A stretch of 64,000 nt of DNA from an uncultured Lachnospiraceae bacterium (GCA_910577015.1 CAJTKU010000002.1:325392-389391); one strand, 5' to 3'; positions 35,953 to 44,892 are shown, counted from the stretch's first letter. Notes: generated by a model not told the origin, from the sequence alone. Made by a program: numbers and translations.

Positions 35953-37072
35953 TTTTAATGTACCGCCTTATACGGGAAAGGAAATGGATTATATCAGGCA
36001 GGCTGTGGAAAGCCAGAAGATATGCGGTGACGGGCAGTTCACCAGAAAGTGCAACGAATGGATTGAGGAAAAAACGAAAACGAGGAAATGCCTTCTGACC
36101 ACTTCCTGTACCCATGCCACAGAACTGGCAGCCCTGCTTTCCGACATACAGCCGGGGGATGAAGTGATTATGCCAGCGTATACGTTTGTATCCACGGCGG
36201 ACGCTTTTGTGCTAAGGGGTGCGGTGCCTGTGTTTGTGGATATCCGGCCGGATACCATGAATCTGGATGAAACCCTGATTGAAGACGCCATTACAGATAA
36301 AACCAAGGCCATTGTGCCGGTACACTATGCAGGCGTGGCATGTGAAATGGACGCCATTATGGACATTGCAAAGAGGCATGGTCTGGTGGTAATTGAGGAT
36401 GCAGCCCAGGGGATTATGTCTTCCTACAAGGGAAAAGCGCTGGGAACTTTCGGTGAGTTTGGCTGTTTTTCTTTCCACGAAACAAAAAATTACAGCATGG
36501 GTGAGGGCGGAGCCCTGCTTATCCGGGACGAAAAGGATATCGAAGAAGCGGAAATCATCCGTGAAAAGGGAACCAACCGTTCCAAATATTTCAGGGGGCA
36601 GATTGACAAGTATACCTGGGTGAATTATGGCTCCTCCTATCTGCCCAGCGATATGAATGCGGCGTATCTGTATGCGCAGTTGGAAATGGCGGAGGAAATC
36701 AACGATGCCAGGATGGCCTGCTGGAACCGATATTATGAGAAACTTGCCCCGTTAAGGGACGCAGGAAAGATTGACCTGCCGGTAGTTCCCGACGGATGTG
36801 TGCATAATGCACATATGTTTTATATCAAGACGGCAGATTTGGAGGAGAGAACAAGGCTGATAGAATTTTTGAAAAATAATGGAATTATGGCAGTGTTCCA
36901 TTACATACCGCTGCATACGGCGCCTGCAGGACAACGTTTCGGCCGTTTTCACGGAGAGGATGTCTATACCACAAAGGAGAGCGAGCGTCTTTTGAGACTT
37001 CCGATGTATTACAGGCTGAAGACGGATGTGGTGGATGATATCTGCGATAAAGTAAAAGAGTTTTATCAGTAA
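35945..37072 (+). CDS. wecE: dTDP-4-amino-4,6-dideoxygalactose transaminase (WecE)
   Basis: About 375 residues; the ATG at 35945 has GGAGGA just upstream. The N-terminus INFNVPPYTGKEMDYIRQA and blocks CGDGQFTRKCNEWIE, IQPGDEVIMPAYTFVSTADA, PDTMNLDETLIEDAITDKT and VPVHYAGVACEMD match my memory of E. coli WecE closely. GCFSFHETKNYSMGEGGA holds the PLP Lys. WecE converts dTDP-4-keto-6-deoxyglucose, made by RmlA and RmlB, to dTDP-Fuc4N. Both rmlA and rmlB are in the window. The GNAT encoded at 32441 could then give Fuc4NAc. Confidence in the family is high and in the exact sugar moderate. Confidence 0.88.
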   Translation: MINFNVPPYTGKEMDYIRQAVESQKICGDGQFTRKCNEWIEEKTKTRKCLLTTSCTHATELAALLSDIQPGDEVIMPAYTFVSTADAFVLRGAVPVFVDIRPDTMNLDETLIEDAITDKTKAIVPVHYAGVACEMDAIMDIAKRHGLVVIEDAAQGIMSSYKGKALGTFGEFGCFSFHETKNYSMGEGGALLIRDEKDIEEAEIIREKGTNRSKYFRGQIDKYTWVNYGSSYLPSDMNAAYLYAQLEMAEEINDARMACWNRYYEKLAPLRDAGKIDLPVVPDGCVHNAHMFYIKTADLEERTRLIEFLKNNGIMAVFHYIPLHTAPAGQRFGRFHGEDVYTTKESERLLRLPMYYRLKTDVVDDICDKVKEFYQ

Positions 37073-37085
37073 ACGGAGTGAAAGA

Positions 37086-38144
37086 ATGCTTCCTATACAA
37101 ATTTTGGTTTTTCTGTTTTTTGCACTGGCGGCGCCCATGTGCGTGGGCGCAGGGGCGGTGTCGTTTTTGAATGGACAACAAAGAAATATAGCTCTGATGT
37201 GGATGTCGGGTGAACTGCTGCTTTTGGCTGCTTTTCAGGCAGTGTCCGTGCCGATGATTCTTGCCGGCTGTCTGTTTTCCGAACTGGTACGGGTCTTTGC
37301 AGTGTTTTGCGTATTGGCTGCTGTCGGTGGGATGGCGGTCTTTGCTTATCGGAAAAAAAAGACGCCCGTATTGAAGGAAGTGCCTCCCAAACCCGGAAAG
37401 ACGGAGAAAGCGCTCTGGATTGCGGTGGGGGTTCTTCTGTTGGCGCAGCTTTTCCTGACGGCGTTTCTGGCATTCGGGGATGGCGATGATGCGTATTATA
37501 TGGCAGTGTCCACAACCTCGGATGTATTTGACAGCATGTACCGGTTTTCTCCCTATACGGGAAGCAGCACAAAGATGGATATTCGCCACAGCCTGTCTCC
37601 TTTTCCCATATATATTGCCTTTTTGTCAAGGGTGTCAGGCCTACATGCGGCCGCTATCTTCCATGTGGCCCTGCCCCTTTTACTGATACCGTTGGCATAT
37701 GTGATTTACGGTATGGTCGGCAGGAGGCTTCTGAAGGGGAAAAGAAGACAGCTGCCGGTATTTATGCTTTTTGTGGAGCTGCTTGTCATGTGGGGCAATT
37801 ATTCCCTGTATACGGCGGAAACTTTTTTGATAACCAGAACCAGCCAGGGAAAAGCAGTGTTGGGAAATATTATAATACCGGCATTGTTTTTGCTGCTCTA
37901 CATGATGGGGGAGCGTCTGGCGGAAAGCAAAATGCCGGAAGCCTGTTTGTGGGCGCTTTTGGCAGCGCTTATAACCTGTGCCTGCCTTTGCAGCGTACTG
38001 GGGGCTTTTCTTGTTGCCATCCTGTTGGGCGCTTTCTGCTTTTGTGCAGTGCTTTCCTACAGAAAATGGAAACTGCTGCTGCCTGCGGCGGCAAGCCTTC
38101 TGCCCGCGGTGGTTTTTGCGGGGATGTATATGTTTCTTGCCTGA
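37086..38144 (+). CDS. Polytopic membrane protein, N-terminal part of a probably split gene
   Basis: A 352-residue protein with about nine membrane spans. An outer loop holds FGDGDDAYYMAVSTTSD and DSMYRFSPYTGSSTKMD, which I associate with a clostridial membrane-protein family (DUF6077-like, from memory). It stops abruptly after a membrane helix (VVFAGMYMFLA). The next gene is in the same frame after a 51-bp gap and begins with further membrane helices and a soluble tail, as the full-length proteins of this type would. It may therefore be the front part of one gene interrupted by a nonsense or frameshift change. Its function is unknown. Confidence 0.65.
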   Translation: MLPIQILVFLFFALAAPMCVGAGAVSFLNGQQRNIALMWMSGELLLLAAFQAVSVPMILAGCLFSELVRVFAVFCVLAAVGGMAVFAYRKKKTPVLKEVPPKPGKTEKALWIAVGVLLLAQLFLTAFLAFGDGDDAYYMAVSTTSDVFDSMYRFSPYTGSSTKMDIRHSLSPFPIYIAFLSRVSGLHAAAIFHVALPLLLIPLAYVIYGMVGRRLLKGKRRQLPVFMLFVELLVMWGNYSLYTAETFLITRTSQGKAVLGNIIIPALFLLLYMMGERLAESKMPEACLWALLAALITCACLCSVLGAFLVAILLGAFCFCAVLSYRKWKLLLPAAASLLPAVVFAGMYMFLA

Positions 38145-38195
38145 GTTTTCGCTTTGAGGATGTATTGCCGCCAGGCGGCAGAATGAGAGGGAAGT

Positions 38196-38945
38196 ATGTG
38201 GAATAAGGTGATTACCTTGTATGAAGCATATATCGGAACTGGTATGATAGCCGGCCTTTTTCTGGTGGCTTTGATTTACCTGTTTTTTTCTGAGAAAAAC
38301 AAGACGACCAGGATTGTTTTTCTGTATGTGCCTGTGATGGTGCTGGTTTTATATTTCTGCCCGTTTTTTGCAACCATAGTATATTATTTTGTAGGGGAAG
38401 AAGTGTATTACCGGTTATTGTGGCTGGTGCCCATTGTGCCGGTGCTGGCCTATGCGGCGGTAAAAATCATATCGGAATGCAAAGGGAAAAAGCGTTTCCT
38501 TGCAGGGGCGGCCCTGGGCGGCATCCTTATCCTGTCGGGAAAGCTGGTATACCAGAGTCCTTATTATTCCGTGGCGCAGAATCCATACCATGTGCCGGAC
38601 ACGGTGGTGAAGCTCTGTGATGCTGTTTCTGCGGAGGGAGGACCCGTCATAGCGGTATTCCCCGGGGAGTTTGTCCAGTATGTGCGCCAGTACAATGCGC
38701 TTGTCTGTATGCCTTATGGCAGGGAGGCTCTGGTAGAATCCTGGAATCTGAAGGAGGAGTTGTTTTATCTCATGGAAACAAATGTGCTGGAGGCAGAAAA
38801 AATTGCGGAATGCGCGAGGCAGAAGGGATGCCGTTTTCTGATTTTTTCGGGTGAGAAAGAGATAAACGGGGACTTTAAAGATTTCGGATATAAGTTCTTT
38901 GATGAAATAGATGGTTATGTCATTTACCGGGATACAACATATTAG
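38196..38945 (+). CDS. Membrane protein, C-terminal part of a probably split gene
   Basis: 249 residues: about four membrane segments in the first 120, then a soluble domain (YVRQYNALVCMPYGREALVE, FLIFSGEKEIN) resembling the C-terminal outer domain of the large membrane proteins encoded elsewhere in the window. It has its own ATG with GAGGGA at good spacing, so it can be translated independently. It is in the same frame as the preceding gene, separated by two in-frame stops. It is the last gene of its operon, followed directly by a strong bidirectional terminator. Its function is unknown. Confidence 0.65.
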   Translation: MWNKVITLYEAYIGTGMIAGLFLVALIYLFFSEKNKTTRIVFLYVPVMVLVLYFCPFFATIVYYFVGEEVYYRLLWLVPIVPVLAYAAVKIISECKGKKRFLAGAALGGILILSGKLVYQSPYYSVAQNPYHVPDTVVKLCDAVSAEGGPVIAVFPGEFVQYVRQYNALVCMPYGREALVESWNLKEELFYLMETNVLEAEKIAECARQKGCRFLIFSGEKEINGDFKDFGYKFFDEIDGYVIYRDTTY

Positions 38946-38953
38946 AGAGTATA

Positions 38954-38989
38954 AAAAACTCCCTGCAGGAAACTTTGCAAGGAGTTTTT
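38954..38989. terminator. Bidirectional rho-independent terminator
   Basis: The inverted arms 38954-38967 and 38976-38989 (AAAAACTCC.TGCA and its complement, one mismatch in 14) flank an 8-nt loop, with A and T runs at either end. It serves both the + operon ending at 38945 and the - gene ending at 38996. Confidence 0.85.
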
Positions 38990-38995
38990 GTTGTT

Positions 38996-39982
38996 TTAAT
39001 ATATGGTGGTATATTTCTCAAGCGCTTCTTTCATTCTTTTTACGACTCGCTGCCGCCCTTTCAGATTCAGATGGACGTTGTCAACCAGATAGTCTGCGGC
39101 GATGTCCTCATGAATGGTGCCATACAGGTTATCCACAAAGCTGACCTGCAGTTCATAGGCAACCTGGGCCTGCAAGATGACGTAAGAGGACAGATAACCG
39201 GGGCCGTAGCTTTTGACGTCGCTGCTGATATAATTCCCATTTTCATCCACGCCGAAGGCATAGGTGGGCGACATGATAATAATACGAATCCACGGAAATT
39301 TTTCCTGTATCATTTTAACGCCCATGGCCATGGCGCCGGTAAACTGCGTGGGGTCTGTAAAGTTTTCAGTGTTTTGTATTTTTCTTCCGTTTAAATAATC
39401 GGTGGCGTCATACATGACAATAATGGCGTCTACTTTATTAAAATCAATGGAACGCAGAACTTCCATGGACTTCTGGATATCCGTGGTGTCGTACTCTACC
39501 GCTTCATACATATCCAGCGCGGCGTCCACCATGGAATAATCGTTTTCGGTAATGGCTGTGGCAAGCCTGCAAAAGCTGAAAGCGTCCATGGGGAAATAAT
39601 CATTCTGGAACGGGTCATAGAAGGATGACATGAAAGAGCCCGGAACGGAACAGTTGTAAACCGTGGCGCCGGTTTCCTCCGCAAACAGCCTGCAAAGGTT
39701 ATCTTTGTCATCCAAATCATCCGAAAAAGGAGAATTGCCGAAGCAGACAACGGTAGTCACCCCGTCGTCTTCGGGAAATGTGCCGTCATCCTCCACCATA
39801 TTGGAAAATAGTTCGTCGTATACGGTGATTTCCGGGTTTTCCGGGGTCGGGATGGCGTCGATTTCGTCTTTGGAAATGGTTCGGCCAAAACCGATAAATT
39901 TACTTGCAATAATGGCAATGATTAGTACAACAGCGATTGCAAATACAATATGCAGATTAATTTTAAATTTTTTTTCTTCCAT
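38996..39982 (-). CDS. Membrane-anchored SGNH/GDSL-like hydrolase
   Basis: About 328 residues from the ATG at 39982, chosen because GAAAGG lies 8 nt upstream. A cytoplasmic start (EEKKFKINLH) is followed by one membrane helix (IVFAIAVVLIIAIIASKFIG) and an outer domain. TTVVCFGNSPFSDD is a block I-like Ser motif, and YLVDNVHLNLKGRQ supplies the DxxH of block V. Such anchored esterases add or remove acyl groups on envelope glycans. It faces away from the GH25 gene at 40301, and the two share the 318-bp regulatory gap. Family placement is by motif only. Confidence 0.78.
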   Translation of the reverse strand: MEEKKFKINLHIVFAIAVVLIIAIIASKFIGFGRTISKDEIDAIPTPENPEITVYDELFSNMVEDDGTFPEDDGVTTVVCFGNSPFSDDLDDKDNLCRLFAEETGATVYNCSVPGSFMSSFYDPFQNDYFPMDAFSFCRLATAITENDYSMVDAALDMYEAVEYDTTDIQKSMEVLRSIDFNKVDAIIVMYDATDYLNGRKIQNTENFTDPTQFTGAMAMGVKMIQEKFPWIRIIIMSPTYAFGVDENGNYISSDVKSYGPGYLSSYVILQAQVAYELQVSFVDNLYGTIHEDIAADYLVDNVHLNLKGRQRVVKRMKEALEKYTTIY

Positions 39983-40300
39983 ACATTTACCTTTCTGTTT
40001 TTGTTTCAAAAATATCCTTAAGTGTTGGTAATGATTGTACTATTATATGAGTAAGCTGTCCAGCCCGGACAGAAATATTTTATAAATAATAAAGAAATGA
40101 TACAAAGCGGATACAAAAAAAAGGAAAATAAGAAATATGGAAAAAAATACCGCCGGGAATTTAATAAAAAAATAAGAATATTTGCGGCTTTTAAGGGCTT
40201 TTTACCTTGAAGGCATTATTTGAAAATGATATAATGTTACAGAATTGTTAAATGGGAGTATGCGTTTTGCAGGAAGCTGCCGGCGCATGGAAGGGAGAGT
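39983..40300. promoter_or_regulatory. Divergent intergenic region with two promoters and operator-like repeats
   Basis: AT-rich, no gene. For the - gene, a -10 (TATAAT complement, 40042-40047) is preceded by a 17-bp palindrome CTGTCC-N5-GGACAG at 40056-40072, where a regulator would overlap the -35. Two GATACAAA copies at 40099-40106 and 40110-40117 repeat with an 11-bp period. For the + gene, TTGAAG (40207-40212), a 17-bp spacer and TATAAT (40230-40235) lie 65 bp before the start codon. Confidence 0.6.
40207..40235 (+). promoter_or_regulatory. Sigma-70-type promoter for the 40301 gene
   Basis: TTGAAG at 40207-40212 and a perfect TATAAT at 40230-40235 with a 17-bp spacer. The GH25 gene start with GAAGGGAGAG upstream follows at 40301. 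Confidence 0.65.
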
Positions 40301-43300
40301 ATGAAGAGGATGTTTAATCGTGGCAAGAGATTACGGGAACAGAATCCCTTGGATGATGATTTGGAATACATGGATGGCGCAGATTACGAAGAGGGAGAAG
40401 ATGCCTTTTACGAAGAAGAGGATTTTGGCGGCGAGGCATACTATGCGGATGACGAGGAAGCCGTAGATGAGGCGTACTATGCAGATGAAGAGGATGCTGT
40501 AGAAGAGACATATTATGAGGATGAAGGCGAAGCCGTAGACGAGACGTACTATGCGGATGACGAGGGGGCCGCAGACGAGGCGTACTATGCGGATGACGAG
40601 GAAGCCATAGACGAGGCGTACTATGCGGATGAAGAGGATGTCGGGGAAGAGGCCTGTTACGAGGAGGGAGAATACACTGACGAAGCTTTGTTCTTTGAAG
40701 GCGAAGACGACGGATTTTACGAGGATATGGAAGATTTTTCCGACGATGGGCTGATTTTTGCAGACGAAGAGGAAGAAGCGTTTGTTCCTGTCCGGGACAC
40801 TGTGCGGAGAGAAAATATTTTCCAGAAACTTTGGTATAAGATGGTTCATATGAGTACCATGGATAAGATTGTCACCACTACAGGCGTGCTGGTTCTGGTG
40901 ATGGCGCTTGTGACAGGGGCTGTTTATGTCAGCGCCCGTTTTCTGGACAAACAGGTGGCGTCATTTGATACGGTCGGCAATCAGCTGGACGGCGTTACCT
41001 TGATTGGCGAACAGGGACTGACTGCAGTTGCCGACGCCGAACTGGCGAGACTTTCAGCTGCGGGAGCAATTGAAGAGGAGCAGGACAAAGAATACGATGA
41101 GGAAGAATATACGAAGGAAGTCAGTGTGTCCGTTAACATGACGTCCATAGAAAAAGACCTCAAAGTGAAATTTGTCAACAGCAAGACAAATAAGCTGATT
41201 GCCAATGTACCTTTTTCCATTTCCGTCACAACGCCAAGCGGAAAAACGGAGACATGGACGGATGACGACATGGACGGCATTATCTATAAGACAGGCATTG
41301 AACACGGGAATTATACGGTTGCCATGAATGAACTTACGGACAGCAAGTATAAGGATTATCTGATTTCCACGGATGCCCAGAAGGTAACGGTTAAAAAGGA
41401 AATTGCCTACCAGAAAGTCGACGTTGCCGATGAAATAAAGAATGAGTCTGAAATTGATTCAAAGAAAGAAGACACGAAAGATAAAGAAACCGAAGTGGAA
41501 TCCATCCTGACAGATACCGTTGCATGGGTAGAGTCCACAAAGTCAACGGTGGGAGAGACTTATACGGCAATCCCCAAAACGCAGGTTCCGGCGCCTCTTA
41601 CGACGGCAAAAACCACAAGCTTTATGCGTACGGCGGCTGTCACCATGGGCAATCTGGAACTGACGGAAGGCGGTACGGGCTCTGTGGCAGTTACCGCACC
41701 GGATGGAGTCACTTTTGAAAACATTTCCTATACGAGCAGTGATGCGTCGGTGGCTGCTGTAAGCGCAGACGGACAGGTGACTGCCGTGAAAGAGGGTACT
41801 GCAACCATTTCTTTTCAGGCAACAGGCAAAAAGGCCGATGATACCGTAAGCGGAGGCGGAATATCGGAAGAAACATACACGGGTTCCTGCACAGTGACCG
41901 TGAAAGCGGCGCCTCCCGCAACGGTTCCGGTGACGGGGATTACCTTGAGTAAGACAGCCCTGTCCCTTACAAAGGACGGCACGGAAACACTGACGGCAAC
42001 TGTAGCGCCGGAAAATGCGACGAATAAAGAATTGAAATGGGAGAGTTCGGACATTACTGTGGCGACTGTCGATGCCGCAGGAAAGGTAACGGCCTTAAAG
42101 GCAGGGAAGGCAACGATTACGGTTTCCTCCGTGTCTGATTCCGGTGTAAAAGCAACTTGTGAGGTGACAGTTGCAGAGGCGGTGGATACAAGAACTTTAA
42201 CACTAAGCCAGACCGCCATGACCGTGGTGCCAAACGGGACGCAGACTTTTACGGCAACCATTGGAAATACTACTCCCGGAGGCATTGTTACGGGTACAAT
42301 TTCAGCCAAGGTTGATAATACGACATTTGCCGATGTAAAGGTAGAAAACAACAATGGAAAGGCAACCATCACCGTTACGGCAAAAACGATAGGGATAGCA
42401 AAAATCACCGTAACCATAGACGGAACGAACATCAGTCAGTCGTGCATGGTTACTGTCGGGGACAGAGCGATGACGCTGGATAAAGCAACCGTAAGCGTGC
42501 TGACCGGCGGCAGTGCGGACTGTACGGCTGTCATAACCGGCACGGGCGGCACTGTTACGGCGGAAACCACCGACAGTAAGATTGCCACGGCAAAAGTGAC
42601 GACTTCAGCAGCGGATGGGAAAACCACAGCAAAAGTGACGGTTACGGGAGTGGCGGCAGGCTCTGCAACCATTACCGTGACGTACAAGGAAAACGGTGTG
42701 GAGTTGAAGAAAACCTTTACGGTTACCGTTGCGGCAAACAATACTCTGCTGAAGCTTGCAGACGGCAGGCAGCTCTGGGTGCTGGTATCGGATAAGCAAT
42801 ACAAGGAAGCAACTTATGCGGATTACTATAATGCGTCCATTACGACCTTCTATCTGAAAACAGAAGGAACCATAAAATATACAGGCTGGCAGACGCTGGA
42901 CGGAAAACTTTACTATTTTGACGCCAGCGGCAAAAAGGTTACCGGGGAGCAGGTCATTCAGGGGGCGAAATATAATTTTGCCAGCGACGGTTCCCTTGTG
43001 GTAGGCAGCGGCGCTTTTGGCATCGATGTGTCTAAATGGAACGGCACCATAGACTGGCAGGCGGTGAAGAACTCCGGCGTTAATTATGTGATTATCCGGT
43101 GCGGATACAGAGGCTCTTCAACAGGCGCACTGGTAGAAGACCCTAAGTTTAGGGCAAACATTAAGGGAGCGTCGGACGCAGGTATCAAAGTGGGTATTTA
43201 TTTCTTCTCTCAGGCAGTGAACAGGAATGAGGCGGTGGAAGAAGCGTCCATGGTATTGGAACTCATCAAAGGCTACAAGATATCCTACCCTGTATTTCTG

Positions 43301-43603
43301 GATGTGGAGTCTTCCGGCGGACGTGCGGACGGCATTGACAAAAATACCAGAACGGAGGTCATCAAGGCATTTTGCGAGACCATTCAGAACTCCGGCTACA
43401 CGGCGGGCGTTTATGCAAACAAGAACTGGCTGACAAATAAAATTGATGCGGGACAGCTTGGAAGATATAAAATCTGGCTTGCGCAGTATGCCTCCACACC
43501 TACCTACACCGGCAGATATGACATGTGGCAGTATAAATCCACCGGCAGGGTGACCGGCATCAGCGGCAATGTGGATTTAAATTTAAGTTATTTGGGATAC
43601 TAA
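40301..43603 (+). CDS. Membrane-anchored GH25 muramidase with acidic repeats and Ig-like domains
   Basis: A 1100-residue, single-pass protein. Residues about 42-125 are seven 12-residue acidic repeats (AVDEAYYADEED type). They lie before the only membrane helix (about 188-212, VLVLVMALVTGAVYVSARF), so they are predicted to be inside the cell. Outside follow a small beta domain (about 280-375), four Ig/Big_2-like domains (about 448-810; VTGITLSKTALSLTKDG, SSDITVATVDAAGKVTAL), a cell-wall-binding-like repeat (about 862-903, GKLYYFDASGKKV) and a C-terminal GH25 lysozyme domain (about 906-1098; FGIDVSKWNGTIDW, VFLDVES) that cleaves peptidoglycan. The gene has its own promoter. Confidence 0.85.
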   Translation: MKRMFNRGKRLREQNPLDDDLEYMDGADYEEGEDAFYEEEDFGGEAYYADDEEAVDEAYYADEEDAVEETYYEDEGEAVDETYYADDEGAADEAYYADDEEAIDEAYYADEEDVGEEACYEEGEYTDEALFFEGEDDGFYEDMEDFSDDGLIFADEEEEAFVPVRDTVRRENIFQKLWYKMVHMSTMDKIVTTTGVLVLVMALVTGAVYVSARFLDKQVASFDTVGNQLDGVTLIGEQGLTAVADAELARLSAAGAIEEEQDKEYDEEEYTKEVSVSVNMTSIEKDLKVKFVNSKTNKLIANVPFSISVTTPSGKTETWTDDDMDGIIYKTGIEHGNYTVAMNELTDSKYKDYLISTDAQKVTVKKEIAYQKVDVADEIKNESEIDSKKEDTKDKETEVESILTDTVAWVESTKSTVGETYTAIPKTQVPAPLTTAKTTSFMRTAAVTMGNLELTEGGTGSVAVTAPDGVTFENISYTSSDASVAAVSADGQVTAVKEGTATISFQATGKKADDTVSGGGISEETYTGSCTVTVKAAPPATVPVTGITLSKTALSLTKDGTETLTATVAPENATNKELKWESSDITVATVDAAGKVTALKAGKATITVSSVSDSGVKATCEVTVAEAVDTRTLTLSQTAMTVVPNGTQTFTATIGNTTPGGIVTGTISAKVDNTTFADVKVENNNGKATITVTAKTIGIAKITVTIDGTNISQSCMVTVGDRAMTLDKATVSVLTGGSADCTAVITGTGGTVTAETTDSKIATAKVTTSAADGKTTAKVTVTGVAAGSATITVTYKENGVELKKTFTVTVAANNTLLKLADGRQLWVLVSDKQYKEATYADYYNASITTFYLKTEGTIKYTGWQTLDGKLYYFDASGKKVTGEQVIQGAKYNFASDGSLVVGSGAFGIDVSKWNGTIDWQAVKNSGVNYVIIRCGYRGSSTGALVEDPKFRANIKGASDAGIKVGIYFFSQAVNRNEAVEEASMVLELIKGYKISYPVFLDVESSGGRADGIDKNTRTEVIKAFCETIQNSGYTAGVYANKNWLTNKIDAGQLGRYKIWLAQYASTPTYTGRYDMWQYKSTGRVTGISGNVDLNLSYLGY
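40424..40675 (+). repeat. Seven in-frame 36-bp tandem repeats encoding an acidic 12-residue unit
   Basis: Seven diverged units of exactly 36 bp within the 40301 gene, each encoding a variant of AVDEAYYADDEE. Because the unit is a multiple of three, copy-number change would lengthen or shorten the cytoplasmic tail without a frameshift. Confidence 0.8.
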
Positions 43604-43637
43604 TCCTAAAAATACAGAAAGCAATGAGGGATATTTT

Positions 43638-44720
43638 ATGAGGACTTATCTTGTAACAGGCGGAGCAGGTTTTATCGGTTCCAATTATATTCACTATATG
43701 TTCAAAAAGTATGGTGATACAATCAGGATTATCAATGTGGACGCATTGACCTACGCCGGCAATCCGGAAAATCTGAAGGAAGTGGAAAGCAGGGATAATT
43801 ACACTTTTGTCAAAGCAGACATCTGCGACAAGGAAGCGATTCGCAAAGTGTTTGCAGAAAATGAGATTGACCGTGTGGTACATTTTGCAGCGGAAAGTCA
43901 TGTGGACAGAAGCATCCGCAATCCGGAAGTGTTTGTAAAGACCAATGTTTTGGGGACGGCAGTGATGTTGAACAGTGCAAAAGAAGCATGGGAGCTTCCT
44001 GACGGTACATTCAAGGAAGACAAGAAATTTCTGCATGTTTCCACGGATGAAGTGTACGGCTCCCTTCCCGATGACGACAATGCTTTCTTTTACGAAACAT
44101 CACCGTATGAGCCCCACAGCCCCTATTCGGCGAGCAAGGCAAGTTCGGACATGCTGGTGAAATCCTATATGGACACCTATCATTTTCCTGCCAACATAAC
44201 CAACTGTTCCAACAATTACGGCCCCTATCAGTTCCCGGAAAAGCTGATTCCCCTCATTATCAACAACGCTTTGCAGGGAAAGAAACTTCCGGTATACGGC
44301 GACGGAAAAAATGTCCGTGACTGGCTGTACGTCGAAGACCATGCCAAAGCCATCGACATGGTGCAGGAGCAGGGAAAACTGTTTGAAACCTACAATATCG
44401 GCGGCCACAACGAGAAGCAGAATATCGAAATCATCAATATTATTCTGGAAACCCTGCAGGAAATGCTGCCGGATACGGACGAAAGAAAAGCCCTTGTTTC
44501 CAAAGACCTGATAACCTATGTGGAAGACCGCAAAGGCCATGACAGAAGATATGCCATCGCTCCCGACAAAATAAAAGCCGAAATCGGCTGGTACCCGGAA
44601 ACCATGTTCAAAGAAGGCATCAAAAAAACGATAGCATGGTATTTTGAGCACGAAGCCTGGATGAAAAACGTCACCAGCGGCGACTACCAAAAGTACTACA
44701 ACGAAATGTACAAGGCATAG
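43638..44720 (+). CDS. rmlB: dTDP-glucose 4,6-dehydratase
   Basis: A 360-residue extended SDR. VTGGAGFIGSNYIHYM binds NAD, VDALTYAGN and HFAAESHVDRSI are RmlB signatures, STDEVYGSL supplies Thr-Asp-Glu for dehydration, and YSASKASSDMLV carries the catalytic Tyr and Lys. It converts dTDP-glucose to dTDP-4-keto-6-deoxyglucose, the branch point to dTDP-rhamnose (RmlC, RmlD) and dTDP-Fuc4N (WecE). GAGGGAT lies upstream, 35 bp after the GH25 gene, so it is probably co-transcribed with it. A palindromic element follows its stop. Confidence 0.93.
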   Translation: MRTYLVTGGAGFIGSNYIHYMFKKYGDTIRIINVDALTYAGNPENLKEVESRDNYTFVKADICDKEAIRKVFAENEIDRVVHFAAESHVDRSIRNPEVFVKTNVLGTAVMLNSAKEAWELPDGTFKEDKKFLHVSTDEVYGSLPDDDNAFFYETSPYEPHSPYSASKASSDMLVKSYMDTYHFPANITNCSNNYGPYQFPEKLIPLIINNALQGKKLPVYGDGKNVRDWLYVEDHAKAIDMVQEQGKLFETYNIGGHNEKQNIEIINIILETLQEMLPDTDERKALVSKDLITYVEDRKGHDRRYAIAPDKIKAEIGWYPETMFKEGIKKTIAWYFEHEAWMKNVTSGDYQKYYNEMYKA

Positions 44721-44735
44721 CTTTTGCCCGCTTTG

Positions 44736-44892
44736 CCGGCAAACAGCCCTTTTGGAGAAATATTCCCTAAGGAGCCCTTAATAAAACGTTGGCACTTGGC
44801 GAGGTATTTTTCGAGCCTAGTGCCATTACGTTTTATTAGAGCGAAAGCGCGGCGACGGGGGAATATTTCTCCAAAAGGGCGTCCCTTGCCGG
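44736..44892. repeat. Nested palindromic intergenic element
   Basis: Perfect 22-bp inverted arms (44746-44767 and 44859-44880, GCCCTTTTGGAG type) are extended by CCGGCAA/TTGCCGG at 44736 and 44892. They enclose an inner inverted repeat (TAATAAAACGT at 44779-44789 and its complement at 44828-44838, each followed inwards by TGGCACT/AGTGCCA). There is no coding capacity. It is MITE-like or a structured RNA or terminator. Unlike copy A at 15047, no second copy is seen here. Confidence 0.75.

Noticed and set aside
40424..40675. Tandem 36-bp repeats as a CRISPR array
   Set aside because: The units are contiguous without spacers, in frame and encode protein; no cas genes are present.
41815..42432. 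205-residue hydrophobic open frame on the - strand
   Set aside because: It is antisense to the Thr/Ala-rich Ig-like domains, which gives a false membrane-like composition.
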